DNA from: Mycteria americana
Taxonomy: Eukaryota; Chordata; Aves; Ciconiiformes; Ciconiidae
Length of the DNA: 64,000 bases
Reading direction: 5' to 3'
Assembly (NCBI RefSeq): GCF_035582795.1
Contig: NC_134367.1
Location: 2,234,501 to 2,298,500, forward strand
A program made the position numbers and the translations under genes. Each line of letters begins with the position of its first letter. Within the stretch, counting starts at the first letter, position 1. Below, piece after piece: positions 14,378-26,600 of this stretch. The notes below the pieces were generated by a model. It searched no databases, was not told where the DNA came from, and saw only the letters and a list, made by a program, of their open reading frames with translations.

Positions 14378-15492
14378 TGTATTGGGTTTGCATGGCAAGG
14401 TTTTGGTAGCAGGATGGCTACAGGGGTGGCTTCTGTGAGAAGCTGCTAGAAACTTCCCTTAAGTCCAACAGACCCAATGCCAGCAGACCTGCCGCTGGCC
14501 AAGGCCAAGCCCATCAGTGACGGTGGTAGCACATCTGGGATAACGTATTTAAGAAGGGGGGGAAAAAATACCCTGCACAACTGCAGCCGGAGAGAGGAGT
14601 GAGAACATGTGAGAGGAACAACTCTGCAGACACCAAGGGCAGTGAAGAAGGAGGGGGAGGAGGTGCTCCAGGCGCCGGAGCAGAGATTGCCCTGCAGCCT
14701 GTGATGAAGACCATGGTGAGGCAGGCTGTGCCCCTGCAGCCCATGGAGGTCCACGATGGAGCAGATATCCACTACAGCCCGTGGAGGACCCCACGCTGGA
14801 GCAAGTGGATGCCCGAAGGAGGCTGCGACCCCGTGGGAAGCCCGCCCTGGAGCCAGCTCCTGTGGACCCATGGAGAGAGGAGCCCACGCTGGAGCAGGTT
14901 TGCTGGCAGGACTTGTGACCCCGCGGGGGACCCACGCTGGAGCAGTCTGCTCCTGAAGGACTGCACCCCATGGAAGGGACCCACACTGGAGCAGTTCGTG
15001 AAGAACTGCAGCCTGTGGGAAGGACTCACGTTGGAGAAGTTCGTGGAGGACTGTCTTCTGTGGGAGGGACCCCACACTGGAGCAGGGGAGGAGTGTGAGG
15101 AGTCCTCCCCCTGAGGAGGAAGGAGCGGCAGAGACAATGTGTGAGGAACTGACTGCAACCCATATTCCCCGTCCCCCTGCACCGCTGAGGGGGAGGAGGT
15201 AGAGAAATCAGGAGTGAAGTCGAGCCCGGGAAGAAGGGCGGGGTGGGGGGGAAGGTGTTGTAAGATTTGGTTTTATTTTATCCTACTCTGATTTGCTTGG
15301 TAATAAATTAAACTAATTTCCCCAAGTCAAGTCTGTTTTGCCTGTGACACTAGTTGGCGAGTGATCTCTCCCTGTCCTTATCTTGACCCATGAGCCTTTC
15401 ATCATATTTTCTCTCCACTGTCCAGCTGAGGAGGGGAGTGACAGAGCGGCTTTGGTGGGCACCTGGCGTCCAGCCAGGGTCAACCCACCACA
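14378..15492 (+). mobile_element. Long solo LTR of an avian endogenous retrovirus
   Basis: The element starts TGTATTGGGTTTGCATGGCA and ends CAACCCACCACA, giving the TG...CA ends of an LTR. It has a TATA-like GTATTTAAG near 14546 and a polyadenylation signal AATAAA at 15302-15307, so it reads on the plus strand, antisense to ELP3. No gag, pol or env remnants flank it, so it is a solo LTR. I recall closely related sequences as common in bird genomes. Flanking bases do not form a clean target duplication. The central part (14750-15095) is a degenerate repeat array and is open in one frame. Confidence 0.8.
14751..15085 (+). repeat. Degenerate tandem units inside the long LTR
   Basis: About eight copies of a CCACGCTGGAGCAG-like core recur near 14751, 14790, 14842, 14883, 14931, 14981, 15026 and 15071, spaced about 39-52 bases apart. 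The units are often introduced by GTGGGAGGGAC- or GTGGAGGACC-like bases. They encode repeated W-rich motifs in the 171-codon frame 14599-15114. Confidence 0.75.
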
Positions 15493-18400
15493 AACACATT
15501 TGCTTAAATCTCTTTCCTTGAGATTCACAGTACACTAGAATTTCTCACAAGCAGGGCCAGCAAAATACGTACAGAAAGCCAGCTGCAACAGCACAGCCAT
15601 AATATGCCCACTTGTTACCCCATGTAACTTCATTGCATATCTGTGCCCTCAAAGTCAAGCAGCCGAGTTAAATCTTGGTAAAATTACAGCAGCGGCAGCA
15701 GCAAGACTAGATTTATGGGCAGAAACCTTCATCCTCTAACAAAACTCCTAAAGTCTTACTTGGAAATTAAAGAACGACCTTTTGAAAGTAGGTTTATTCC
15801 TCACTATTGACAACCAAAATAAGGAGTTGGTTAGTCATCAACCTTTATGATCACCATATTTCTTGTGGAGAAACTGCAGCTTCTATTAGAATAATTACTG
15901 ATACACGAGACCTAATGTAGGTATTTGAGACAAGAATATAACGATCTTTCCAGAAAACACATCATCTGATAACCACACAAAACACATTTTTCATGGGTTG
16001 CTCTGATCTGGCATGTTCGAGAACAGTGATTTCCAGCTGGGTATTAAAATGCATCAGGAGCTCCACATATCAAACCAACTGCTGCTGAAGCTGCCAGTGC
16101 TTGTTTTTTTTTTTTCTTCCTCGGATGGACTAAGAGGTTTTAAACTGGACCCACAATAATCCAGCCCTAAGCAGTGGTTATTTAAAACCCGTGCCTTCTC
16201 TTTCAGCGAAGGCTCTGAAGTAGCTGGATCTAGCTGCTTACCGCTTGCCAAAAGCTCAATACGGCTTTTGGGATACCTAAAGAAAATTTCCTTGTGCATA
16301 ATGAAAACATTTGTGGCAGCGGGAAGCGTTGCTGCCTGCTCATCGGCCCAGCAGAAGACACAGCTAATGGCGGAAACACAAAAGGACACTTGGCAAAAGC
16401 AATCAATGACAAGCCTAAGAAAAAGGCCGTCTCACGGTGTTGTCCGGTATTAGGAGCTGCACTTTCTCCATGAGGAATCAAACACAGCCAACAGTACTCA
16501 CTTCTGCAAGTTCTGGGCTTCAACGCATGATGCGAGTGGAAAATGAGCCTTTTAAGAGACTACTGACTGATGAGTGGATGTAAACTCGAACCAGTCTTGG
16601 ATTACAGACCTATTATGGAAATAGTTATTATGTCTGCTGTGCACCTGAATATTGTCACATAAATATCAGGTACACAAGATGCTTGAATTGCAGAACATGA
16701 AGTTCCAGTAATTTTCTCCCCTTCTTATTTTGCCGTTAACAACGTGATTTACGACCAGATTGAACATCAGACAACACATGATGCTGTTCAAATAAAATTT
16801 AAAAAAATAATTTCTGTGCATTTTTAAATACACTAAGAGAAGCCAGGCTTGATGTTGCAGTCCAAGGAGCTGCACAGGCACGTAGCCTAGGGGGACCTTT
16901 CTGACACCCACCTCTCTCAACACAGGCAAGTTCTCCTTTGGCCTCATTCACTAAGTAAAAGTCAGATCCTGGCTCAGAGAAGAGGTGCTCAGCCCTCGGA
17001 GTTAAGTGGTGAGTCACAGTGGCAGTTAAATATGCCCAGCACCTCTAATGACTCATGGGTGAGGTGAGAGGAGCAAAATGATGGGGAGCAGCAATTCTCA
17101 TTTGCATGTGTATTTCACACCTTCTTGGTTCACTGTCCTCAGGAAAGAGCAAAGGCAGCCGCAATCAGCGATCAAGTCAACACTTCGGGCTCGATGGGAA
17201 CGACTCCCAGAGGAAGATGTATTTCTCTGGTGTACAAAAAGAAAAATCTGTCTTATAGTGATTCTTTAGCAGTAATTACAAATCTCCTCCTAAAGAAGGG
17301 AAGCTTATCGCCAAGTCCACAACCTTGCTTGATAGGCATCCAGAAGTGCACTGAAGTCTCACTAAGTGGTGTTCTCAGCAGATAAAAATTAAAACTTCTC
17401 AGTCTTGTTGCACACTCTCTACAAAACAAAGATGCCCTCTGGCTCTGCAGTTCTTTACTCATTCCTTGGCCAACTTATTTCTCAAGCATACCAAAGCACC
17501 TCAGGCAAAGACTTCTGTGTGAAGAGTCCAAAAAGTGCTTATTACCTCAATAGGGAGGTGCTACAGAAATATCAAACACCAGCAACACTTTCTTATGGAA
17601 TTAATTTCCTTCCTCCACTTGCAACAGAGTTGCTATGAAAGCCTAGCAATTTCTCTGTTTATATTTTTTAAAAATCACACTTTCGGTTGGTGAGTTCACG
17701 TATGTGAATACGGTCACTTCTACACTCATGTTCTTTTCATGCATCCATAAAAACCAAAATCTTAACTTCCTTCAGGTCCACTCATGCAAAAAGGATCTCC
17801 TGCCGCTTTATAAATAGAGGTATAAAGGGAGTTCTTCGCACCCTCCAAGTTAGCTGCCCAGTTTACCTGGAAACAGTTTAAAGCAGCAACCTAGCTTAGA
17901 TGCTCTCAGCCATCCCATGAAGATCCTGCTCTCTCCACTGACTACAAAGCCACAGTTTCAGACTGATTTATTTGGCAGCGGCTGGCTAGAGCAGTGCCCC
18001 ACTTCCCCGAGACAGATCACTCCCAGTCCCACATAATTTCCGTCATTACAGGCGCTGCTGGGTTTGCAGCTTTGTGATTTACCGAAGGGCCGGATTCACC
18101 ATAGGACTCTGAATCTCTAAGAAAGCCAGAAGCCAACTCAGAACATCAGCTGGAGTCCAAGGGCCAACACAGTTTGAGGGCTTATTTCTTTAGTCAGACT
18201 TGCAGTGCTGGTTCCTGGTGAGGAACAGTATATACCTTCATAGCAGGCTATGGTCATGCTGTACTCGTTGAAACTGCACAGTCACATCCTTTTTATCAGA
18301 TTAACTGGGACCAGAAGCTGCAGTGGGCTGATCAAGACAAAGTATTATATGAAGAAAATTCCAAATTACATCAAGAGGAGGATGCCAGACTGATGAGCCC

Positions 18401-20495
18401 TTCAGTGCTGCCCAATTCAGACCGTATAGGTCAGCATATCACTATCACTGAAAAAACAGCATTGGATGTAGAAGCAGAGCTCAAGTTTAGGACAAAATAA
18501 AGAAATGACTGGACTAGAGGGGAAAAAAATGTGTTCACAGTTAGGTGGACTGAAGCCTGTATAGATAGATACTGCACTGGTTTAATCAAAGGTCATGCTC
18601 AGAAAGACTTTTTAAGAAGTATCCTAGCTGAAGGTCTTTTTCCCCATTGGGGAATCAATGTACAAAATCTAAAATTAACTAATGATTTGCACAAGGAGGA
18701 AAAATTTCAAGGCTACCATAATTGTATTCAAAGTAAGGGGCGAGGGAGACCAGATCTCCGCTTACCACCTAACACAGTGGCCACAATATAAAACAAGTAA
18801 AATATTGTCAGTATTCCCCATGTAGTATCACCTCTGTTGATGGAAGTAGTGAGGGAGAAGGGCTGAATCCTCATATACAAGAGAAATAAATTCAACCTTG
18901 ACTGTTTATTCCAAGTGTCATTGACCATCTCAAAACGGTACTGCAGTGACACAGTACAACTAAACACAAGAAGCACAAAAAGTAAAAGGTCTGATTCATC
19001 TTGAACCCAATTTTCTCGCCTCTAGAATATTTAGGAAGTGCAACTTGAGTAACTCCCACATACCTCCATTTACTAAGCATTTAACGTGAATTTTATGTTA
19101 AAAATATAAACCTTTATTTATCTGCTGGGAAAAACCCCACAAATTGTTAGTGCAGGTTTTCTCACAGTGCTCGATCTGCGTGCTTGCAAGGCAGTACACT
19201 GACTTCAGAGTCACTTCATTTTTGCATGCACTTCGAATGACTTGGTCACACGGTCTGTGTCGTAAATAGTTTCCTCAATAATCTGCAGACCAAAGGACAG
19301 GCTACTCCAAAACCAATTTTGGGTCCAGTAAAATTAGCTAGACACCTGCAGCAGAAAAAATATGGAATAACCACATCCTAAACCACCTGATGTATGTATA
19401 AGCACAGCACTAATTTGAATAGACAACCTGCAAACTCCACCCTTCTTCCATAATGCGCTGTGTCCTTCTGTGCTCACAACCAGGGCACTAGAGTAAAAGA
19501 AAAGCAATTCTTTTCCTAACTTGTTTGTGATTTTATCTTGATAAAATCCACTCGGAAAGAGCAGCATAGCACTTTTTGTCTGGTGTTTGAATGACAAGTA
19601 AAAAAAAAACCAAAGAAAACCAGCAGAAGTGTTTGCTGCCCTCCAGAGGAAAACCAAATGAAATTACAGCTTTAAAATACCAAGGTAGACATGAAGCTAG
19701 ACAAGGGCTAGTCCTACTCAGTTTAAAACTGCTTTCTTTAGTAGATGATAATGATATCAAGGAAAATCCACTGCACTGAACAACAACCAGGTAGCAAACT
19801 AAAGCTGTCAGTAGGGATGCTCACCTAGTTTCAACAGCTCCAAAACGTCAAATCTTTCTTATTTTTCTTCTCAGTTTTATACTGCAAAATGCACTGGAAA
19901 GTTATGTATTTAATGACCCAAAGCACACACAAATAAATCAGCCTCTGATTTTCTGTTCATCGACTGTAAAATGAGAAGAGCCGCATCTCCCTGTCACACC
20001 GAAATACTGCAAGGGTAACTGCGTTTGAGACTGCAAGGGGCTCGGAGCTCCTGAGCACTGACGCTCTTGGGGGTGAGTCATCCCTTACAGGAGCTGACGT
20101 CTGGCCTCCCTCCAAGCCAGGATCAGTTCCCCTTCCCAGCTAAAGGAAATAAATCCCATGGCAATGTGATTCGTCACAACTCCAAATCAAGGTGATGAGG
20201 CATAAAAGGTAGGAGTCCAGATGGAATGCCAAGAAATTAGAAGCAGCTTAGCATTTCCTACATGAGAAAATAGATAAACCATGGCCCTATCTTCTGCTGG
20301 TGCTATGCAGTACACAGAGCAATGCTGCAAGTTGAGCTATAAATATTCTGTGCCTAAACACGTATTTGGATAAACACTGCCTTTCAAAAAAAAAAAAAAA
20401 AAAAAGCCTTAATTTTTGTCTTCAGTGTTTTCTGTCCTTACATCAGTTAAAAAACACTTTTAAATAATTACATTAAAGAAAACCAAGATGTTTAC

Positions 20496-20650
20496 CTGAC
20501 GGCCTCTGCTACATTATTGGAAGTGTGACCTGATAAGGCATCGTGAAGGTTTCTGATGAAGTAATCTCTGTACTCTTCAGGCAGGGCCATGAATGTTCCA
20601 CCCATCACAATGAACTCTACCTTATCCACGCTGTGGCCCAACTGCTTCAG
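20496..20650 (-). CDS. ELP3: ELP3 exon 7
   Basis: This 155-base exon has acceptor AATTTTACAG and donor GTCAG|GTAAAC. It encodes [20 protein letters not shown] and continues through [20 protein letters not shown] to [11 protein letters not shown] plus two bases of the next codon. The [10 protein letters not shown] loop is part of the radical-SAM barrel. This is the last ELP3 exon I could identify in the window. Confidence 0.96.
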
Positions 20651-23600
20651 CTGTAAAATTAAAAGTACCAGGGAAAAATTACCAATCAGGGACTTATCTA
20701 AAAGACTTCTTTGAAAGCCCTGACATTCATACACTGCATTTCCTTCTTTAGCCGTTATATCTTTTATGAATGCCAAAACCTGAAAAAACTCAAAAATTAT
20801 TTTTCTACTGCAAGAACACAGTGCAGGTATTGAGCCCAGCATAACAGGTTTTCTTGACACAGCAGAATTATTTGAGCCCAGCACCTTGCTGATGGGAGTT
20901 ACGCTGGTTCCAGTTTGAAGCTAGCTTAGATATGGCCAGTAGGAAAAGTTTCCTCACATCTGCTTCAATCCACATAGAACTAACTTTCCTTAAAACCTTG
21001 TGGGAGAAAAGGACTACGCTGAATCCTGGAATGGAGAATTTTCCAATGGATTTGGAGATAAACAGGAAACCCATCAAAGCAGAACAGGACTGAGAAACCC
21101 TTCAGATCTTCTAATTCTCCAGCGGAGACCCCAAAAAATCATTTTGGTAGGAAAGCCACTATCTCAGTACTAAATTTTCCATGTAAGTAATTATCAAGAA
21201 CTAGCAACTGCCACAAAAGTTCAGTACAATTTTGTTGTAATATGGTCTCTTATCAATAATCAGGTATTGTTCAGAACAGATGGCATCTTATAAGAGGTTC
21301 AAAACTTGTCATTCATCTAATGGAAATGGTGTAGACAATTAAAAGGTCTAAAAATAATTCTTCTATGAGGTTCAAGTCAGGCTAACGTAGAATTATAGAA
21401 TCATGAAATGTTGAGGTTGGAAGGGACCTCTGGAGATCACCTAGTCCAATCTCACTTCTCAAAGCAGCATCAGCTACCGCAGTTTGTTCGGCGCTGTGTT
21501 CAGACAGGCTTTGAGTATCTCACAGGATGGAGACTGCACAACCTCTCTGGGCAGCCTGGTCCAGTGCTTGGTCACCCTTACAATTAAAAACTGTTTCCTG
21601 ATGTTCAAATGGAACTTCTCATGTTTCAATTTGTGCCTGTTGTGTCCTGTGCTGTTCTGTCACTGGGCACCACTGAGAAGAGCCTGGCTCCATCTCTTAG
21701 CGTCTCCCACCAGGTATTTATACACATTGGTAAGATTCTCCCAAGCGTTCTCTTCCCTGGGCTAAATAGTTTTGGCTCTCTCAGCACCTCCTCAGATGCT
21801 CCAATCCCTTCATCATCTTGGTAACCCTTTGCTAGACTTGCTCCAGTATGTTCATGTCTGTCTTCTTCTGGGGAGCACAGAATTGGACACAGCTCTATAG
21901 ATGGGGCCTCACCACTGCTGAGGCCAGAGGAAGGATCCCCTCCCTTGACCTGCTGGCAACACTCGTCCTAATGCAGCCCAGGAAGCTGGTGGTCTTCTTT
22001 GCCTCAAGGCCACAATGCTGCTCATGTGGTCAACCTGGTGTCCACCAGGACCCCCAGGTCTTTTTCTGCCAAGCTGCTTTCCAGCTGGTCAACCCCCAGC
22101 ATGTACTGGTGCCTGGGGTTGTTCCTCTCCAGAGGCAGGACTTGGCATTTCCCTTTGTTGAACTTCAAGAGTTTCCTGCCAGCCCATTTCTCCAGCCTTG
22201 TCCAGGTCTCTCTGAATGGCAGCACAATCCTCTGGTCTATCATCTACTCCTCCCAATTCTGTATCATCTACAAACTCGCTGACAGTGTGTCTGTCCCAAC
22301 ATCCAGGTCATTTAACAGAGAAGTTAAACACTATTGGCCCCCAATATTGACAGCTGTGTTGTATCACTAGAGACCGGCCTCTGGCCGGACTTAGTGCTGC
22401 TGACCACAACCCTTTCAGCCCACCAGTTCAGGCAATTAAAAGCATTATCATTATTTTCATCACAATCACAACACATTCCCCTTTCACTGTAAAAATTTAC
22501 CTGTTCCACTCTGTGTCTTGTCTGGAGATAGGGGTCATATCTAGCCCGAATGGCCCTCATGGACGTTGGCTAAAAGAAACAAGGAGATCTGTTTTGTAAA
22601 CTTTTTTTTTAAAAAAAAACACAGTGAAAAAGAACAAAAGACAACTTTTAGCACTGAAATGCTAAAGTCTTCTAATCCTAATGGACCCTATAGTCTTCAA
22701 ACTCACAACCAGAGAATCCGTCCAATTGTAAATTTGAATTTGGCTCCTTAACACTTTTTTTTAATCCTTGGATAGTAATATGACATAGAGAGAATGACAC
22801 AATTTTTCAAATTGTTAGTGCACTATGACAGGATGGATAAAGACTCTCTGTAGGGAGTCTCAAAAAATATTGCAAAAAAAATCACAAACAAAATGTTTTT
22901 CAAAATACGAGTTTTTCCATTCTGTTCATTTCAGTTTTTCTTCACTTGCACAACTGTTATCCAAGGAGTGTCCTGTAGAACTCAGTCTCAACTTCAAATA
23001 TTCTTTCATCTAAACATATTCTTTCAACTGGAATCCCTAATAACTTACTTCTTATATTACTAGCTGATGTAAGCCTATTAATAATACTCTAAGATAAGGT
23101 TTTCAAGTATCTTGTGCATACTGGATTTGTTTGGTATTTCATATCTGTTATAATAAAAGCTCTAAAGGATAAGGACTCTTTAAATCATGCATAACTCCCA
23201 CATGCTGTTAGTATTAAACAAATGAACACAGCATATCCAAAACAACGTGAAGTAATATAAATATACACAGGATTTTCCTACTTTGCACTAATGGGACAAG
23301 TTTCAAGCCACTGATAAAAGACTAACAGACAAAATCCACACTAAAAGGATGCTGCATCACTGTTTACCAAATTCGTCCAGTTTGTATTTTACCTCATTTT
23401 ACTACTTTGTATCTGTACAATAGCAATGAGTTGTTTTGTGAAAACCAGTCACAATAATTTAGTCATAACAAGATCTTTTGCTATTAAACTTCTGGCATAC
23501 AACAGGAAAGTGCTATTTTGCTTATATATATTTAGCGAGATATCACTGCAGATATAGACGTATAAGGGCACAGATGTAATTTCAGAGGCACTAACAGCTA

Positions 23601-26600
23601 AATAATAGGCTTTTTTCCAGAGCTTGACCTTTATTAATCCACAGGGTCCTGTAGGTTGGACAGGACTGAAAGCAGGTCCAGTTAGGGCAGGATGCTCATG
23701 GCTGTGTCCAGTCAGTGACTATCTTTAAGAATGGAGTTCCCAAAACCTCTCTAGATCCCTACCCAAGTATTTGACAACTGTCATGTTAAAACATTCTTTT
23801 CTTATATTAAGGCACAATTTTCCACACTCCAACTCATGTTTGTTGCTTCTCATCCTTCCACTGGGCAGCTCTGAGGAGGAGTCTGGTTCTGCCTTTTCTG
23901 TACCGTTCCCTTAAACCCATACTGAGCCACAAGTTAGACTGTATGTTTCTGCGGGACTGTTCCATTAGGAAAATTTTGACACAGATTGGTAACTGCTGTA
24001 GGAATCACAGCTAGCGTTCATTTCAACAAACCGCGTGCAGCAGCGTCCCATGGGAAACAGCAATGTCACCTTCAACTGCTCTTACTCATCGCTTTCCACA
24101 GCTGGAGATTCAGATTAACAGCTGTTCCCACACCAGCAAGTCACGGGATACAGCCACGACGCTGCACTTGCCCTGCTCAGAATCACAGGCTGCTCGCTCC
24201 TGCTCTACAGCTTATTACACATATAACAGTATAAAGAGCAGCAAGGTGAGGATAAAGAAACAACTGCTACAATAATTGAGAAGAATTTCCAGGCTTGTAG
24301 TTGAGCTGCTTTAGCTCTTGAAGTTTATGAAGTTTCCTTTTGTTTTTTTATTCTTGCAACATGGGTGAATTTGTAGAAATGAAGAGCAGCCTAACCCAAG
24401 TTTATAGAGAGCGTAGGCAATGCATTATGGCAGACCAAAGTAATACCTCATATCCAGTGTAAGACTGTGTTGAATATTCAAAATCAGAATCAGGTCCACC
24501 TGGGCAGTATCTGCAAATATTAAAAGACAGAAAACAGGCATCAAACTCATACAATTGCAAAGACTTAATCTGTCTGAGGTACGGGTACACAGAGGGCGCA
24601 GGCTGAGCAGACGCTGCTCTAACTACACCATCCCTCATCAGAAACGCAGGGGAACACAAATTCAAGACAGCCTGACCACAGCAACATGCCAACCGCTCTC
24701 CTGGCATTCGGGAACTCTCCTCTAGGCAAAACCAAATCCACAAAAGGAAGGCCTTATCTCAAGCACTACGGTACTTTAATGCTGCAATACAGCTTCTAGA
24801 CTAAAGCTGGCTCACGACTGGTCAGCTGAGAGCATAGGATGAATGAATGAATCCCTGTGTTTCTGCATCACCCAATGTAAATATAGGTACAGACCCAAAC
24901 GCACGTGCTGAGGACAGCAGTTCTGTGATATCCAGTCACACTGAGAGCAACTGAGCCTATGTACGTTTACAAACGCTAAGTATACAGTGCAAAACAGTTG
25001 TTTCATTTAATTTTCATGAGAATGGGATGTCAAAAAAAAGAGTTCAGACCTGTCAAATGACTACATCCACATAAAACAATTTGACAAGACTTACTAGAAG
25101 GAAAACGTACTGTGAACATATTTCTGGAACATGGCATTATTTTAGGGAGCTGCCATACAATTTTGGAGTAACAGTTACACACAGATTATTAGATTTTAAA
25201 AAGTAATTTTACAATCATAAACAATTCAAATATTTTCCACCATTCTATCAAAAACATCGTCTCATTTAATGTAAAATATGATTTTTGTTTGGCATGGAAA
25301 GACATAAGACAGACGCATCATCCTGTTATACAATCTGCATTTCTCTTCCAGAAATGTACAGAATTTAAATATCTTGATGGTGAGAAAGCTCATTTACATT
25401 TGTTTTCTGAACTTAGGAACATGCTATTTAATGAATACAGCATTCTAAGACTACTTCAAGAGAATACAGTCCATCTACCCTGGATAACTCTATGGCAGTT
25501 TGGTATTAAACTACAGTTTCCGCATCTAGAGGCTTGTTTGAAACTCTTACTCTGTGACACAGCAAGACAGGCTTGTGGCTACCACAGCATGACTGCTAGC
25601 CAGGAGAGGAACGGTACACGGCAGATAGTAATTGAAAGGAATATAAGTTTATTCTGAAGGGTCCTTAGCTTTCTTTTGAGGGCTGTGGGATTAATGATCA
25701 ATCTACAGTCATTCTGTGCTCAAAGACGACCTGAGACAGGAGGGTTGACAGCCCCTTCACCGTTAGCTGCAGGCGCTTAGCACCTCCAACCGACAAGGTA
25801 ACAGAGCGGTCAGCGTATTGTTACTTACAGGGAGCAGATCTCAAATGCACAGGCTAAGATAATGCCATCTCTATCAAATCAGACACATTCGGTGCACAGT
25901 ATAATTGATTAGTTTCCTCACCGCCTGCCCTGCAAACTCAACCCAAGTCATCTGTCACCATTATAAAATTAATTACCAAATTACCATGGCCAAATTAATT
26001 TGCTGGCAAAAGTTGCGCAATCCAATTGAAGACATTTCATATAAGTAATTACCTGGAACATCTCAAACAGAATAGCTGCTCATGCAAAAAACAAGAACGG
26101 AGCCAGCTCACTCCGTGTTAGACAGCTGCTAGTGAAATACACTGATGCTTTGGGAGTGACAAGGAGGGAAAGAGAAGCAACATTTTGAAATAGATTAACC
26201 AATATGGTTAGAAAAAAACTAGATGAGATTTCAGGTGCACAGACTCTTAAGTCAAACAGAGGTAACATAGTTCAAGGTAAACCCAGCTTGCGCTTCTCAA
26301 TTCAAATAAAACTCAGAAGCTATTCCCCTAACTCCACAAGCTCTTGGCAGCCGAAGGCCTTCCATCTGTGCTCTCGTTTCATTCCAGAGCCAGGCAGAGC
26401 CAGACCGTCGCACCGAGCAAGTCTTTGCAGACAACACCTGCACCTCCTCAGGTGAGTCTCAGTTCAGCAGTTTTCAAACTTTTCAGATGATTGAACCCTC
26501 TTTCTTTCCTGTAATAGCCTTCTCCAATCTGCTTACATACCCAGTCATATGCACAACACACCTGCGCACCCTGCCACAGTCACACAACTTACATTTGATC

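Larger units (their letters stand above)
1..20495. other. Probable large ELP3 intron 7, no gene recognised
   Basis: No ELP3 exon after exon 7 was found here on the minus strand, and no other gene was recognised on either strand. The region should be intronic unless exon 8 was missed. It holds old CR1 segments near 1850-2935 and 7620-8470 and the LTR at 14378-15492; the rest is AT-rich unique sequence. A poly-A tract is at 20386-20405 on the plus strand. Open frames of 60-140 codons (for example at 11118-11546) lack recognisable domains. Confidence 0.7.
20651..22500 (-). other. ELP3: ELP3 intron 6
   Basis: The intron is bounded by donor GTAAAT at 22500 and acceptor TTTTACAG ending at 20651. 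More than half of it is a CR1 copy (21391-22432). The remainder shows no exon or RNA gene. Confidence 0.9.

Noticed and set aside
14446-15075. 209-codon minus-strand frame
   Set aside because: It is the antisense shadow of the repeat array inside the LTR at 14378-15492.
20386-20405. Poly-A run, considered as the tail of a processed pseudogene or SINE
   Set aside because: No gene-like or SINE body precedes it and no target duplication was found, so it looks like a simple A tract.
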